Shown: positions 17,259-27,849, numbered from the stretch's first letter. The stretch is 64,000 bases of DNA from CAYUDP01 sp964443725 (GCA_964443725.1 CAYUDP010000001.1:4575-68574), one strand, 5' to 3'. Numbers and translations are program-made. The notes: generated from the letters alone by a model not told the origin.

Positions 17259-19393
17259 ATGACAAAAAAGAGGAAAAAGAGTCATTTTATATTGATTTTC
17301 TTAGGACTATCAGCAATATGTGCGGGTTTTGTTTTTATATGGGCAACAACACTGCCAATGCCAAATGTTGAGGCTTTCAACTCCAGAATAGTCACCCAGT
17401 CAACAAAGATCTTTGATAGGTCTGGAGAAGTTCTTCTTTATGATTTACAAACAGACACAAGAAGAACCTCTGTGCCACTTTCTGAAATATCAGACAATAT
17501 ACAAAAAGCCACCATAGCCATAGAAGATTCTAGTTTTTATGAGCATCATGGTATTAGACCAACTTCCCTAATAAGGGCAGTGTTTGCTAACTCGACAGCC
17601 CTTGGATACTCACAAGGAGGGTCTACTATTACCCAACAAGTAATAAAAAACTCTTTATTAACAAAAGAAAAGAAAATATCTAGAAAATTTAAGGAAATAA
17701 TACTAGCCCTTCGTCTTGAAAAACAAATGTCCAAAGACAAAATACTTGAAGTCTATTTGAATGAAAACCCTTATGGTGGCTCTGTATATGGTGTAGAGGA
17801 AGCTAGTCAAACTTTCTTTGGCAAACACGCTAAAGAACTGGGCTTGGCTCAATCAGCCTTTATTGCGGCTCTACCACAAGCTCCAACATACTACTCGCCT
17901 TATGGGACACACAAAAAAGAGCTTGAGGATAGAAAAAATTTGGTTTTATCAAGAATGCTTGCCTTAGGATATATAACCAAAGAACAATATGATTCTGCGT
18001 CAACAGAAAAAGTTGTTTTTAACCCACAATCTCCAAGTGGTATAAAAGCACCTCACTTTGTTTTCTATATAAAAGATTACTTAGAAAACAAGTATGGCAA
18101 GCAAGTTCTTGATAACGGTGGGTTAAAAGTGACCACAACCCTAGATTGGGATCTTGAGAGTAAAGCTGAAGAAATAGTAAAAAGAACTGCTTTTGAAAAT
18201 AAAAAGAAGTTTAATGCAGAAAATGCAAGTTTGGTGGCAATTGACCCAAAAACAGGACAAATACTCACAATGGTCGGCTCAAGAGATTATTTTGATAAAG
18301 AAATTGACGGGGCTTTCAATATTTCAACAGCATTAAGGCAACCAGGATCATCTTTTAAACCATTTGTTTATGCAACAGCCTTCAAAAAGGGCTATCTCCC
18401 CCAAACAGTACTATTTGATGCTCCAACTGAATTTTCAACTATGTGCAGTGTTGATAGTAAACCTTTATATAACGGGGCTGTTTGTTATAACCCTGAAAAC
18501 TATGATAAAAAATTTAGAGGGCCAATATCCCTGCGGGGGGCTCTAGCTCAATCACTAAACATCCCTTCTGTTAAACTATTATACCTTGCTGGAATAAAAG
18601 ACTCTCTGCAGACAGCTAAAGATATGGGCATCTCAACCTTAGGCGATGAGTCTAGATATGGACTTACGTTGGTTTTGGGTGGTGGTGAAGTAAAACTGCT
18701 CGACATGGTTTCAGCGTATAGCGTTTTCGCTGATGACGGTGTAAGAAACCATTATACTGGAATATTAAAAGTTGAAGATGCAAACGGAAATATTTTAGAA
18801 AACTATGAAAATAATCAGAGCCAGGTATTAGATAGTGATATCGCAAGAACAATTTCTGATGTTTTGTCAGATGATAATGCAAGAATACCATCTTATGGCG
18901 CAAACTCTGCTTTATACTTCAAAGGACTGCCTGTCGCTGCAAAAACAGGTACTACAAACGACTATAAAGACACTTGGATACTTGGATACTCTACAAGTAT
19001 CGCCTCTGGAGCTTGGGCTGGGAACAACGATAATACTCCCATAGACAAGAAAGTTGCTGGACTTGTAGTTGCACCAATGTGGCACGAATTCATGCAGTAT
19101 GCACTTGTTAAATATCCACCTGAAGACTTTCCAAAAGCAACACCCAAAGATATCTCTAATTACCCTTCAATAATAAAGGGTATATATCAGGGGGGTAAAA
19201 CTGTATTAATGGACAAAACAACTGGCAGTATCGCAAACGAATCAACTTCCAAGGAAAATATAATTGAGGTTCCTGTTGGTGGTGAGATCCACTCTATTTT
19301 ATATTGGATTGATAAAAACAATCCCCTCTCTAGTAGGACAGATGATCCAAATAATGACCCCCAATATAAATATTGGGAATATGGTATTCAAAA
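17259..19393 (+). CDS. Class A penicillin-binding protein (PBP1A type), C-terminus lost in gap
   Basis: 711 codons are visible before the gap. One N-terminal membrane helix, then the glycosyltransferase (IEDSSFYEHHGI, GGSTITQQVIKN, LEVYLNENPYGG) and the transpeptidase with the active-site serine in PGSSFKPFVYA, SxN as SLN, and KTGT as AAKTGTTNDYKDTW. It polymerises and cross-links peptidoglycan at the outer face of the membrane. TATAAT lies six bases before the ATG, a leaderless arrangement. It converges on dnaN, and both 3' ends are in the gap. Confidence 0.95.
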
Positions 19394-19493
19394 NNNNNNN
19401 NNNNNNNNNNNNNNNNNNNNNNNNNNNNNNNNNNNNNNNNNNNNNNNNNNNNNNNNNNNNNNNNNNNNNNNNNNNNNNNNNNNNNNNNNNNNN
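19394..19493. other. Assembly gap (100 N), true gap
   Basis: The flanks are unrelated. The 3' ends of the convergent PBP gene and of dnaN are both missing, so real sequence is absent. Confidence 0.9.
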
Positions 19494-20437
19494 TCTTCTC
19501 CAGAAGTTGCGCATTTTATTTTTTCAACAATTTCCCCAACTTCACCATTTTTTGTTTCAAAAACAATATCTTTATTATTTTTTAATGCAGTAATTTTTAC
19601 TTGATTAAATTTATCCAAAAATACATTAACTCCACGAAGCGCATCTACAACATCCTGTTTTAATATATTTACTATTGTTGTTGGTTCTTTAGGAATAATC
19701 TGCTTATAATCAGGAAAAGACCCATCTACTATTCTAGAAGTTATATAATTATCCTCAAAAATAAAACCGATTTGATTATTATTATAAACAATCTCAACGT
19801 CACCAGAGAAACCATCTAATATTTTTAAAATATCAACAGCATTTTTTACTGGTATAAGAATATGATTAAAACTACCTTCACCTGATGAAAATTTTATCTT
19901 CTTTTCTGATAATCTAAACGAATCAGTTGCAACAAAAACTAAACTATCACCTTCATTATTTATATAAATACTACCTAATTCTGGTTTAATACTTGAAGTA
20001 GAAGCACTAAAATAAACAGACTTTATACCATTTAAAAAGTCTTTTATTTTTATACTAAAAGCTGACTCTGGTTCAATTCTTGGAATAAATGGGAAGTCTT
20101 CATAGGAAAATGTTTTTATTGTAGTAGATGATTTATCTGTAGTAATTTTTAAATTATCATTTACTAATTCAAGAGTTATTGGTTTATCATCTTTTATTGA
20201 ATTTAAGTAATTTGAAAAAATACTAGCAGGAACAGCAACAACTCCTTCTTTTATAACCTTAGCTGGAATATTTAATTCAACACCAAGATCTAAATTGGTA
20301 GCCTTAATTGATATTGTTTTTTCTTTAGCAACAATAAGTAAACAAGATAATATTGGTAGATTCTGGTTTTTAGAAACAATCTTTTCTGCTTTAGATATTA
20401 TTATTTCTAATTTATTTTTTAAACATTCAATTTTCAT
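19494..20437 (-). CDS. dnaN: DNA polymerase III beta subunit (sliding clamp), C-terminus lost in gap
   Basis: About 315 residues visible of an expected 365 or so. Sequence pattern of the clamp: N-terminal MKIECLKNKLEIIISKAEKIV, domain I LPILSCLLIVAKE, and repeats such as FVATDSFRLSEKK and VDGSFPDYKQIIP. Forms the processivity ring. Lies 181 bases downstream of dnaA in the same direction, the standard dnaA-dnaN order. Confidence 0.95.
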
Positions 20438-20618
20438 ATTATATACCTGTTTATATGTGGTTATCTTTTTTAACTATTGTTTTATAAAGATGTTTTATTA
20501 TTTTATTTTTTAATAACTAACTAACTTTATGTTTAATTTATGACTACTTTTAATTATTATCCTTTTTAATAAACAGTTAAAAATAATTTACAAACAATTT
20601 ATTAATATGTTATTAACA

Positions 20619-21959
20619 TTATTTCAACATATTTTTAATCTTACTAATCTCATCAGATAAAATACTATCGACTTTTATATCATTTTTTATCTTTTCACAA
20701 GAATGAATAACTGTTGTATGATCTCTACCACCTAATTTTTCCCCAATTGTTGGGTAAGATATTTTAAAATCCTCTCTTAATATATACATTATTACTTGTC
20801 TTGGTTTAACCACTTCTTTTCTCCTACTTTTTTCATAAATACTATCTTCAGGGATATCATAAAAATCAGATATAGTTTTTATAACTTCTTTTATAGAAAT
20901 ACTTCTTTTTGGTTTTGTTGTTTCTTTTACAATATTTTTTATCTCATTTAAAGATAATTCTTTATTTTTTAGATTTGTTTGGCAGATTATAACATTCAAA
21001 GCACCCTCAAGTTCTCTTATATTACTTGATGCTTCGGCTATATACTCCAAAATACCATTACCAATAGGAATATTATGAGCTTGAAGTTTACTTTTTAATA
21101 TTGCAAGACGAGACTCATGATCTGGTTCTTGAATATCAACTATCATTCCAGCGCTAAACCTAGATTTTAAGCGGTCTTCAAGGTTAGGTATTTGATGTAT
21201 ATGCTTATCAGAAGAAAAGATTATTTGTTTATTATTATCATAAAGAGTGTTAAATAGGTGAAATAACTCCTCTTGAGTTTTTTCTTTTCCGGACAAAAAT
21301 TGGATATCATCCATTATAAAAACATCATATTTCCTATATTTTTCTTTAAAAATAGGTATTTTGTTTTCTTGAACAGCATTTACTAAACCTAGGAAATAAT
21401 TTTCAGACGTTGTGTAGTAAACACGCTTACCTTGAAAATTTGCTTTTATATAGTTCCCTATCGCCTGTATTAGGTGTGTTTTACCATACCCGCTATTTCC
21501 ATAAATAAATAGCGGGTTATAGGAGATACCAGGTTTTTTTATAACAGCTTGAGCTGCTGCAAAAGCTAAATCATTAAAAGAACCAACAACAAAGCTGTCG
21601 AATATATAACGTGGGTTAAGATTGTCATCCTTGTTTATATAAAGTTCACTCAAAGGAAGTTCGTTTGTTTGGTTATCAACGATTTTCTTAGCAATACTTT
21701 CAGTTTTTGCAGGTTCTTTAACAACAAGATATTCGATAGATCTAACGTTTTCAGATATATCACGTAGTATTTTTAAAATCGTCTTGTGGTATTTGTTATA
21801 GAGCCATTCTTTTACAAATTGGTTTGGCACAGAAATAAACACTATCCCATCCTCTTGTTTTAGAATTGCAGTATTTTTAAACCAAGTAGCAAAAGTAGCT
21901 TTAGAAACATTAAGTTCTATTTCTACCAACACCCTATCCCAGAGTTTTTTATTTTCCAT
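20619..21959 (-). CDS. dnaA: Chromosomal replication initiator DnaA
   Basis: 446 aa from the ATG at 21959; an in-frame ATG three codons upstream (21968) is the alternative, but TATATG six bases before 21959 matches the leaderless pattern seen elsewhere. Domain I (WDRVLVEIELNVSKATFATWF), AAA+ domain III with Walker A GNSGYGKTHL and Walker B VFIMDDIQFLSGKEKTQEE, and domain IV with the DNA-binding signature GGRDHTTVIHSCEKI are present. Binds the boxes in the adjacent candidate oriC. Confidence 0.97.
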   Translation of the reverse strand: MENKKLWDRVLVEIELNVSKATFATWFKNTAILKQEDGIVFISVPNQFVKEWLYNKYHKTILKILRDISENVRSIEYLVVKEPAKTESIAKKIVDNQTNELPLSELYINKDDNLNPRYIFDSFVVGSFNDLAFAAAQAVIKKPGISYNPLFIYGNSGYGKTHLIQAIGNYIKANFQGKRVYYTTSENYFLGLVNAVQENKIPIFKEKYRKYDVFIMDDIQFLSGKEKTQEELFHLFNTLYDNNKQIIFSSDKHIHQIPNLEDRLKSRFSAGMIVDIQEPDHESRLAILKSKLQAHNIPIGNGILEYIAEASSNIRELEGALNVIICQTNLKNKELSLNEIKNIVKETTKPKRSISIKEVIKTISDFYDIPEDSIYEKSRRKEVVKPRQVIMYILREDFKISYPTIGEKLGGRDHTTVIHSCEKIKNDIKVDSILSDEISKIKNMLK

Positions 21960-22158
21960 TAACAACATATATGCAAGGTATTATATATCATGTGGATATG
22001 TGGAGAACTTACCAAAAAAATATTTTTATGGTGATAAGTGGTGGATAAATCACAAAAGTTCAAATAACCATACTGACAACTGTATTTTATTTTCCAAATC
22101 TTAAAACTAATAAGCAAATCTTGAAAAAAATCAAAATATGATGTAGTATCCCAAATAT
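21960..22158. other. Candidate chromosomal replication origin (oriC)
   Basis: AT-rich spacer between divergent dnaA and rpmH, a classic bacterial origin location. Three DnaA boxes each differ by one base from TTATCCACA (as reverse complements): TGTGGATAT at 21991, TGTGGAGAA at 21999 and GGTGGATAA at 22040. A-tracts and a TAATA-rich stretch beside them could be the unwinding element. Confidence 0.7.
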
Positions 22159-22293
22159 ATGTCAGTTACATATCAACCAAAAAAGAAAAAGCGAGCCAAA
22201 AGCCACGGATTCTTGGTAAGGGCTAAAACTCCAGGTGGAAAGAAAACAGTTGCCAGAAGACGCCAAAAAGGGCGAAAGAAGCTGACTGTATAA
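22159..22293 (+). CDS. rpmH: Ribosomal protein L34
   Basis: 44 aa, standard size: begins MSVTYQPKKKKRAKSHGF and ends RRRQKGRKKLTV, the L34 pattern of the large ribosomal subunit. Its TAA overlaps the rnpA ATG (TAATG), so the two are coupled. Gene order oriC-rpmH-rnpA-yidC-jag is the conserved bacterial arrangement. Confidence 0.96.
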   Translation: MSVTYQPKKKKRAKSHGFLVRAKTPGGKKTVARRRQKGRKKLTV

Positions 22294-22610
22294 TGCTTGG
22301 AAAAGAAAAAAGGCTAAATAGACAATCCTTTGCGAGTTTAAACTCGCAGGGGTTTGTTTTTTTTACAGACAATTTTTCAATAAGAATAATAAAAAACACT
22401 GAAAAACCAAGGTTTTCTTGTGTTGTTTCAAATAAAGTTGCAACAACCAAACCAATAAGAAATAAACTAAAAAGACAGGTCTATTCAGTTATTGGAACAA
22501 TTGATACTTCAAAGTTAAAAGGATCCGCCATAATTTATTGTAAAAAAGGCGTATTAAAACTATCTTTTTCTGAAATAAAAGAGGAACTGCTCAAGGTTTT
22601 GCTAAAATAA
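22293..22610 (+). CDS. rnpA: Ribonuclease P protein component
   Basis: 105 aa. The RNase P protein helps the catalytic RNA bind pre-tRNA leaders. The RNR-type motif is partly kept in SNKVATTKPIRNKLKRQVYSV. Diverged but unmistakable by position between rpmH and yidC and by its basic central helix. Confidence 0.9.
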   Translation: MLGKEKRLNRQSFASLNSQGFVFFTDNFSIRIIKNTEKPRFSCVVSNKVATTKPIRNKLKRQVYSVIGTIDTSKLKGSAIIYCKKGVLKLSFSEIKEELLKVLLK

Positions 22611-22652
22611 GAACTTGCTACTTACCTATTACAAAGGTAGAATAGCCCCAAT

Positions 22653-23381
22653 ATGAGCGGAGGTTTTTTCCACACTGTTTTCTATCAGCCAATATATAAT
22701 CTCCTTGTTTTTCTTATCGACTCTATTCCTGGGGGGAATATAACTATTGCTGTGTTTCTAACTACGATTATAGTCCGACTTGTTCTTTTCCCTTTATCAA
22801 AAAAGGCCTTCCAAACACAACTTATAATGAAAGATCTTATGCCCAAAATGGAAGATCTTAAGAGAAAATATAAGGACAACAAAGAGGCTTATGCAAAAGC
22901 TACAATGGATTTATATAAAGAAAAGCAAATAAACCCATTCGCTGGTTTTTTTCTAATACTTATACAACTTCCTGTTATTTTTGCTCTATTTTTTATCTTT
23001 TCAAGATCTGGTTTGCCACATATAAATGCAACCGATCTATATAGTTTTATTAGTGTCCCGAAAGAAACGTCCATGATTCTTTTTGGGATATTTGACATGT
23101 CTAAAAAAAGCTTAATCCTAGCTATATTTGCGGGTGTCGCCCAATTTATCCAAGCCCAAATATCTATACCAAAGTCCCCAGAACTAAAAGATGGGCAAGA
23201 AAGAACTTTCCAGGATGATTTTGCGAGAAATATGAATATGCAGGCTAGATATTTCTTGCCAGCGCTTATGATTCCTACCGCCTACTTCCTTTCGGCTGCG
23301 ATTGCTGTATATTTCATTACAAGCAGTCTGTTTTCTATTGCACAGGATTTATATATAAAGAAAAAGTATGTCGGAAAATAA
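22653..23381 (+). CDS. yidC: Membrane protein insertase YidC (short form)
   Basis: 242 aa with about five membrane helices and no large periplasmic domain, as in Gram-positive and CPR insertases. Conserved regions: TTIIVRLVLFPLSKKAFQTQ with the groove arginine, the amphipathic coiled region (MPKMEDLKRKYKDNKEAY), NPFAGFFLILIQLPVIFALFFIF. Inserts membrane proteins alone or with SecYEG. Overlaps the next gene by 14 bases. Confidence 0.93.
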   Translation: MSGGFFHTVFYQPIYNLLVFLIDSIPGGNITIAVFLTTIIVRLVLFPLSKKAFQTQLIMKDLMPKMEDLKRKYKDNKEAYAKATMDLYKEKQINPFAGFFLILIQLPVIFALFFIFSRSGLPHINATDLYSFISVPKETSMILFGIFDMSKKSLILAIFAGVAQFIQAQISIPKSPELKDGQERTFQDDFARNMNMQARYFLPALMIPTAYFLSAAIAVYFITSSLFSIAQDLYIKKKYVGK

Positions 23382-23865
23382 AACACCAAAAAAAGAAGAT
23401 ATCGAAAGCCTTTTGAGAAAAATACTAGAGATGGGAGGTTTTGAGTGTGGCAGTATTGTATATGAAATATCTGGGCCAGAAACCATATTTTCAATTGAAA
23501 CTGACGAAAGTGGACGTTTAATTGGCCAAGGAGGTGAAGTTTTGTCTGCCCTAAATTGTGTTTTTAGAAAGATTCTTGAGAATAAATATGGAGAAACGGA
23601 AACTATCTATTCCGTTGATATAAATAACTACAGGGCGAAGGCGAGAGAAAGGCTTATTGGTATGGCCATGATGCTTGCTGAAAGGGCTATAACTTTCAAA
23701 CATGAGGTGGAGTTGGAGCCTATGAGTTCGTACCAAAGGCGTGTCGTACACTCACATTTTCAAAATCATCCAAACATTGAAACAGAATCAAGAGGTGAAG
23801 GGAAATGGCGACACATTGTAATAAAGTATGTTGAAGCCAAAAATCCAGATATACCAAAAGACTAA
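23368..23865 (+). CDS. khpB: RNA-binding protein KhpB/Jag (KH-R3H)
   Basis: 165 aa. KH domain with the GxxG loop in GRLIGQGGEVLSALNCVF, then an R3H domain (MSSYQRRVVHSHFQNHPNI followed by ESRGEG). It lacks the extra N-terminal Jag-N domain. Binds RNA, in other bacteria together with KhpA. Last gene of the rpmH-rnpA-yidC run. Confidence 0.93.
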   Translation: MSENKTPKKEDIESLLRKILEMGGFECGSIVYEISGPETIFSIETDESGRLIGQGGEVLSALNCVFRKILENKYGETETIYSVDINNYRAKARERLIGMAMMLAERAITFKHEVELEPMSSYQRRVVHSHFQNHPNIETESRGEGKWRHIVIKYVEAKNPDIPKD

Positions 23866-23895
23866 AAAATAACCCCATTCTTGGGGTTATTTTTT
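23864..23895. terminator. Bidirectional terminator
   Basis: AAAATAACCCC pairs with GGGGTTATTTT around a short loop, with A-tract and T-tract on the two sides. It separates the convergent khpB and the last gene of the secretion locus. Confidence 0.85.
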
Positions 23896-25236
23896 AGTTG
23901 TGGTTGCTACTGTAGTACTTGCATTTGTGTGTGTTTGAGAGAGACCATTTGGGAGTCTTACGCTCCACAGTGTATTGTCATTTTTGTTTATGAAAACAAG
24001 GTATTTTTTGTCTGGAGATATTTTTGGGTTTGTTATATCGAAAGTAAAACCACTTCTAGTTGGAGTAGTGAATTGACTTATTTCCCCTGTCTTTGGGCTT
24101 GCTATCCATATCTCGTCTTTAAAGGATGTTATTCCCTTGTACCAATCATCTGGGTATTTACCCTTCTCTATTTGGCTTGGAACCCCACATATAAAGAAAG
24201 AGTCGTCTTTCGCAAACGAACATTTGTCTGCAAAAGTAAACAATGGCAATGGCTCTGTAGATTTCTTCTTTAGGTCGTAGTAATAAACCATAGGCAAGTT
24301 TTCAGTTACCCCAGAATATAGTATGTATTGACCTTTTTCACTTAGCACACCTGAACTGCCACTTGGTCCGTTTAACACTTTACTTAATTTTCCAGAATTA
24401 ATATTTATAGAATAGTAAAGCGATGGGTAGTTAAAAGATGGTTTCGTTTGTATGAATACATTTTCATTGGTTGCTCCCAAAATTTTCCACTCATTTATTG
24501 GAAGATAGGCTATTTGCTTCATAACGGAGCCATCTTCGTTTGATATGAATACACCTGTCTCGTTGTTTATCTTGTCCAAGAACGCTATTTTTGGCTTTGT
24601 GGCCTTATTTTTACTCTGTGTCTTATCAAATGGTATAGAGACTGCTTGATATATACCCTTTGGTAAAGCAACCGTCTCAATGTCTGACAAATTTTCCGAT
24701 GACGAATCTTTTGGAGAAGTTGATGCTGATGAATTGTTTACTATTTGTCCGAATATTGTATTCAAGGTATCTGATGTTGGGTCGGCGAATCTTGAGAGGA
24801 ATCCTGACTCACCCGAAAGCCACAAAGTTTCTCTTATTAATATAAGGGTTCTATTTGTCACCCTTTCTTTGTTTACTGATGAAAATGGTATGTCTATTAT
24901 ATTCCCCTTCTCTCCTTCCATATATCTAACTGTGAGGCCATCATTTGAGCTTTCGTAGAATGTAAATCCTGAAACAGGGGAAGTGGAGAGTTGTCTTATT
25001 GCGGGTATTTCTACTGGATTTTGGTTGTTGTTTCCAGTACTTGTGCTTTGTTGACTACTTGTATTTTGACCATTGTTGTCAAATGGGAATATAGGTATAT
25101 CTCTCTTTGCCTCCTCTTGGGCACTAGTATTCCCATTACTATCAGAGACATTTATTGATTTATACCAATAGAAAATTCCAAAACCTAAACACAGGATGAC
25201 AAAAGAGATTATTGAAATTGCTACAGTTTTTGACAT
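23887..25236 (-). CDS. Membrane-anchored beta-propeller-like protein, secretion locus
   Basis: 449 aa: N-terminal membrane helix (residues 5-25), Asn/Ser/Gln-rich linker, then repeated blade-like segments of the TolB/WD40-like type (KPKIAFLDKINNETGVFISN, KISPDKKYLVFINKNDNTLW). Probably an extracytoplasmic scaffold or binding protein. Follows the pilin-like gene by one base, last in the secretion operon. Specific function unknown. Confidence 0.6.
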   Translation of the reverse strand: MSKTVAISIISFVILCLGFGIFYWYKSINVSDSNGNTSAQEEAKRDIPIFPFDNNGQNTSSQQSTSTGNNNQNPVEIPAIRQLSTSPVSGFTFYESSNDGLTVRYMEGEKGNIIDIPFSSVNKERVTNRTLILIRETLWLSGESGFLSRFADPTSDTLNTIFGQIVNNSSASTSPKDSSSENLSDIETVALPKGIYQAVSIPFDKTQSKNKATKPKIAFLDKINNETGVFISNEDGSVMKQIAYLPINEWKILGATNENVFIQTKPSFNYPSLYYSININSGKLSKVLNGPSGSSGVLSEKGQYILYSGVTENLPMVYYYDLKKKSTEPLPLFTFADKCSFAKDDSFFICGVPSQIEKGKYPDDWYKGITSFKDEIWIASPKTGEISQFTTPTRSGFTFDITNPKISPDKKYLVFINKNDNTLWSVRLPNGLSQTHTNASTTVATTTKK

Positions 25237-25237
25237 T

Positions 25238-26139
25238 TTATTTGCTTGAATAACACTCTATATTTCCGACGATGTCATAATTCTTTTTTATGCCCGGCAG
25301 ATATTTTTGACAATCACTAAGTGTTTGATAGTAATTGCAACTTACACCTACATCTCCGCCATGAATATTTGATGTGACGGTGACATAATTGGTACCAGTG
25401 ACAACATCAATTTGGCCTTTGCCAGTACATATGGTATTTCCGATTTGAGAGGCGGATAATTTTGGCTGGTTTGAGGCTTCCAAACCATCGTTGACTTTAT
25501 CGATACCTTCAGAGATTATTCGGTTTGTAAAATTTATTCTTTCAGTGTCNNNNNNNNNNNNNNNNNNNNNNNNNNNNNNNNNNNNNNNNNNNNNNNNNNN
25601 NNNNNNNNNNNNNNNNNNNNNNNNNNNNNNNNNNNNNNNNNNNNNNNNNCTTTATCGATACCTTCAGAGATTATTCGGTTTGTAAAATTTATTCTTTCAG
25701 TGTCAGATACTACAGTGGTTGGGGCGTAAACACTTACTGGATTTAGGTTGAAGCTCAATATGGCTGGATTTATGGTGTTTAGTATCAAAAATGCTCCAGC
25801 AAGCAAAAGAAGCCCAACTGCTACGCCTTTTATGGTTTCTTTGGCATTACCCTTCTCCGAGAAAGCTTCCGTTGTCATGTATTTAAGCCCCCCAACTGTT
25901 ATCCTCATAACCCCCAATATTGCAGCGAGGATTATCAAGAGTTTAACCATTTGATTCAAATAGTTTGGGAAATTACTTGGTGTATATGTCTGGCCAATAC
26001 TTGGTAGTGGAGCAAGAAGTGTGTAAGTTTGTTGGTTATCAGAAAAAGCCAAAGTTGGCACAAAGAGAATAGCTAAAGGTACAAATGATAAAAAGCCCGA
26101 TAATATAGCACTTATTTTTTTATAAGTTTGAGGCTTCAT
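25238..26139 (-). CDS. Type IV secretion pilin-like protein (frame restored across false gap)
   Basis: Two reading-frame pieces (25650-26139 and 25238-25549) become one 248-aa protein once the 100 Ns and one copy of the 55-nt duplicate are removed (155 nt). It has an N-terminal hydrophobic signal (residues 13-33), a helix (LNQMVKLLIILAAILGVMRI), a GGLKYMTTEA turn and a second helix (GVAVGLLLLAGAFLILNT), the form of T4SS_pilin/VirB2-like proteins in CPR and Gram-positives. The extra C-terminal domain has four cysteines (CTGKGQ, CNYYQTLSDCQKYL, ECYSSK). Start overlaps the upstream gene end by 20 bases. Confidence 0.7.
25495..25704. repeat. 55-nt duplicate around 100 Ns (false gap)
   Basis: 25495-25549 and 25650-25704 are identical over 55 nt, abutting each side of the N run. 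Collapsing to one copy restores a continuous gene. This is what two contigs sharing a 55-mer end look like when scaffolded without merging. Confidence 0.95.
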
Positions 26140-27130
26140 ATTCTATTGTCGTTTCTTTTTTTGTAGATTGGAACAATTTTTTTATCCCTTCGATTGAGAA
26201 TGATACTGATGATTTACCAGAAGTATTTGGCTTTCTTACAGTTAATTTGGTTGTCTTATTGTTCTGCTCCTCGCCGTTTATGTACCACTTGTAGTTAAAG
26301 TTTTTTGACGGCTGGTTTTTTTCTGAGAAGAAATATGGAGAGCCAAATATCGTTAATTCTGGACCATCCATAAACATTTTATCACCTATTGCTTTGTTGA
26401 GCTTTAGGCCCGATTGGGGAGAGTCTTCATAGAATATTATTTCAGGATTGGACTGGGAAATTTTTAGCTCCCCTACCGCTTTCATGTTGTATTCTTGGGA
26501 ATAAACTTCTACTGAAATTTTTGGTGAATTTTCTGGTAAATACCCCATAAGAAAAGAAAAAGTTTCCTTGTCGTATCCAGAAGCTCTTCCGTTTACTTCA
26601 TCATCTACGCTCCACGTATATGTGAGTTCATTTCTTGGGATTTCTGTACCATCTTTTAGTCTCAAATGTGGGATTGCCCAAACTTTAACCTTTGCCTCAG
26701 ATGTTGGGAGGGCCTTTCCACTATAGAAAGCTGGAGTATAGGTATCGGCTTCAAATATCATGTCTACTGCTGTTGGTATTATGACAAACATCTTTTTGAT
26801 ACTTGATCCATCCGGACCTTCTATTATTGCAACAACTTCAGTTTGTGTCCCTATGGTGCCAGATTTAACAGATATTCTTTTTTCGCCCTTGCCACTGAAA
26901 ATGGCTTTACCGTTCACTGACCAGACAATATTTGCCGTGTCGATATTGAAGGAGTTGCTACTTAGCTCTATTGATACGTTTTCTCCTGGAGTAGGGACAG
27001 AGGGGACCATCAGTCCTGTAACAGAACCGTCCCCTCCCCCTAATGATCCAAGGTCTATTGCTCTTGCTAATATCGGAGATACAAGTAAGAGAGACAGTAT
27101 TATTGTGATTATTTTAATAAATCTAAGCAT
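26120..27130 (-). CDS. Secreted Ig-like/PKD-like protein, secretion locus
   Basis: 336 aa: signal peptide (residues 5-24, ending ILARA), then two to three beta-sandwich-like modules (segments PTPGENVSIELSSNSF, ELTYTWSVDDEVNG, FNYKWYINGEEQNNK) typical of Ig/PKD folds. No catalytic motif. Its coding end overlaps the pilin-like gene start. A cell-surface structural role is inferred from context. Confidence 0.6.
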   Translation of the reverse strand: MLRFIKIITIILSLLLVSPILARAIDLGSLGGGDGSVTGLMVPSVPTPGENVSIELSSNSFNIDTANIVWSVNGKAIFSGKGEKRISVKSGTIGTQTEVVAIIEGPDGSSIKKMFVIIPTAVDMIFEADTYTPAFYSGKALPTSEAKVKVWAIPHLRLKDGTEIPRNELTYTWSVDDEVNGRASGYDKETFSFLMGYLPENSPKISVEVYSQEYNMKAVGELKISQSNPEIIFYEDSPQSGLKLNKAIGDKMFMDGPELTIFGSPYFFSEKNQPSKNFNYKWYINGEEQNNKTTKLTVRKPNTSGKSSVSFSIEGIKKLFQSTKKETTIEYEASNL

Positions 27131-27847
27131 TTTGGTTGTTGTTTGGGGCTATACTTGGTATGGTTTTTAGTTCTAGCATTTTTTCTGATATATGTTTCGC
27201 TTCCTCGTATTGTTCTGAGTCTTTGACATCGGGAGCTATTGTCCTTATGTCCCTTATTGCACTATTATTTGTCCCGCTTACTTCTGGGTTAGTTTCTTCG
27301 GGGGTATTTTTCTGGCCTGTATTTGTTTTGGTCTTATTTTTCTTTGCTATTTCAGCATCTTCTTTGTTTGTGGCACTGATAATAATTGTTATTGATATTG
27401 TCCACATAGGGAGAGCGTTAATGAGTGGAATCATCTCCCCGATTCCTCCGGCAAAAAAAGCTATTGATCTTCTTGAACTATTTGAACCAGAACCTATAGT
27501 GAAAGGTACTCCTAATATTTTAAACCATATAANNNNNNNNNNNNNNNNNNNNNNNNNNNNNNNNNNNNNNNNNNNNNNNNNNNNNNNNNNNNNNNNNNNN
27601 NNNNNNNNNNNNNNNNNNNNNNNNNNNNNNNNCTATTTGAACCAGAACCTATAGTGAAAGGTACTCCTAATATTTTAAACCATATAAAATACATTATCCA
27701 TGCGAAGGCTGTGATTATAGTTCCCAATATTGCCCCAACAGCAATAAAATCTAACAGTATTTGAACAAGATCAAATACTAAAGCGCTAGCATAAAGTCCT
27801 ATTTTACTTACGATACCTATTCTTTTCGGATAATTACTGCCAAACAT
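27123..27847 (-). CDS. Small membrane protein of the secretion locus (frame restored across false gap)
   Basis: After removing 155 nt (100 Ns plus one 55-nt copy) the two parts join into 189 aa. N-terminal MFGSNYPKRIGIVSKIGLYA, then three hydrophobic segments (FIAVGAILGTIITAFAWIMYF; IPLINALPMWTISITIIISA), and a charged C-terminal tail rich in Lys, Thr and Asn. Three bases downstream of virB4. No family recognised; likely an inner-membrane component. Confidence 0.6.
27478..27687. repeat. 55-nt duplicate around 100 Ns (false gap)
   Basis: 27478-27532 equals 27633-27687 over exactly 55 nt, next to each side of the N run, as at 25.5 kb. Merging the copies restores the frame of the membrane protein gene. 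Confidence 0.95.
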
Positions 27848-27849
27848 CT

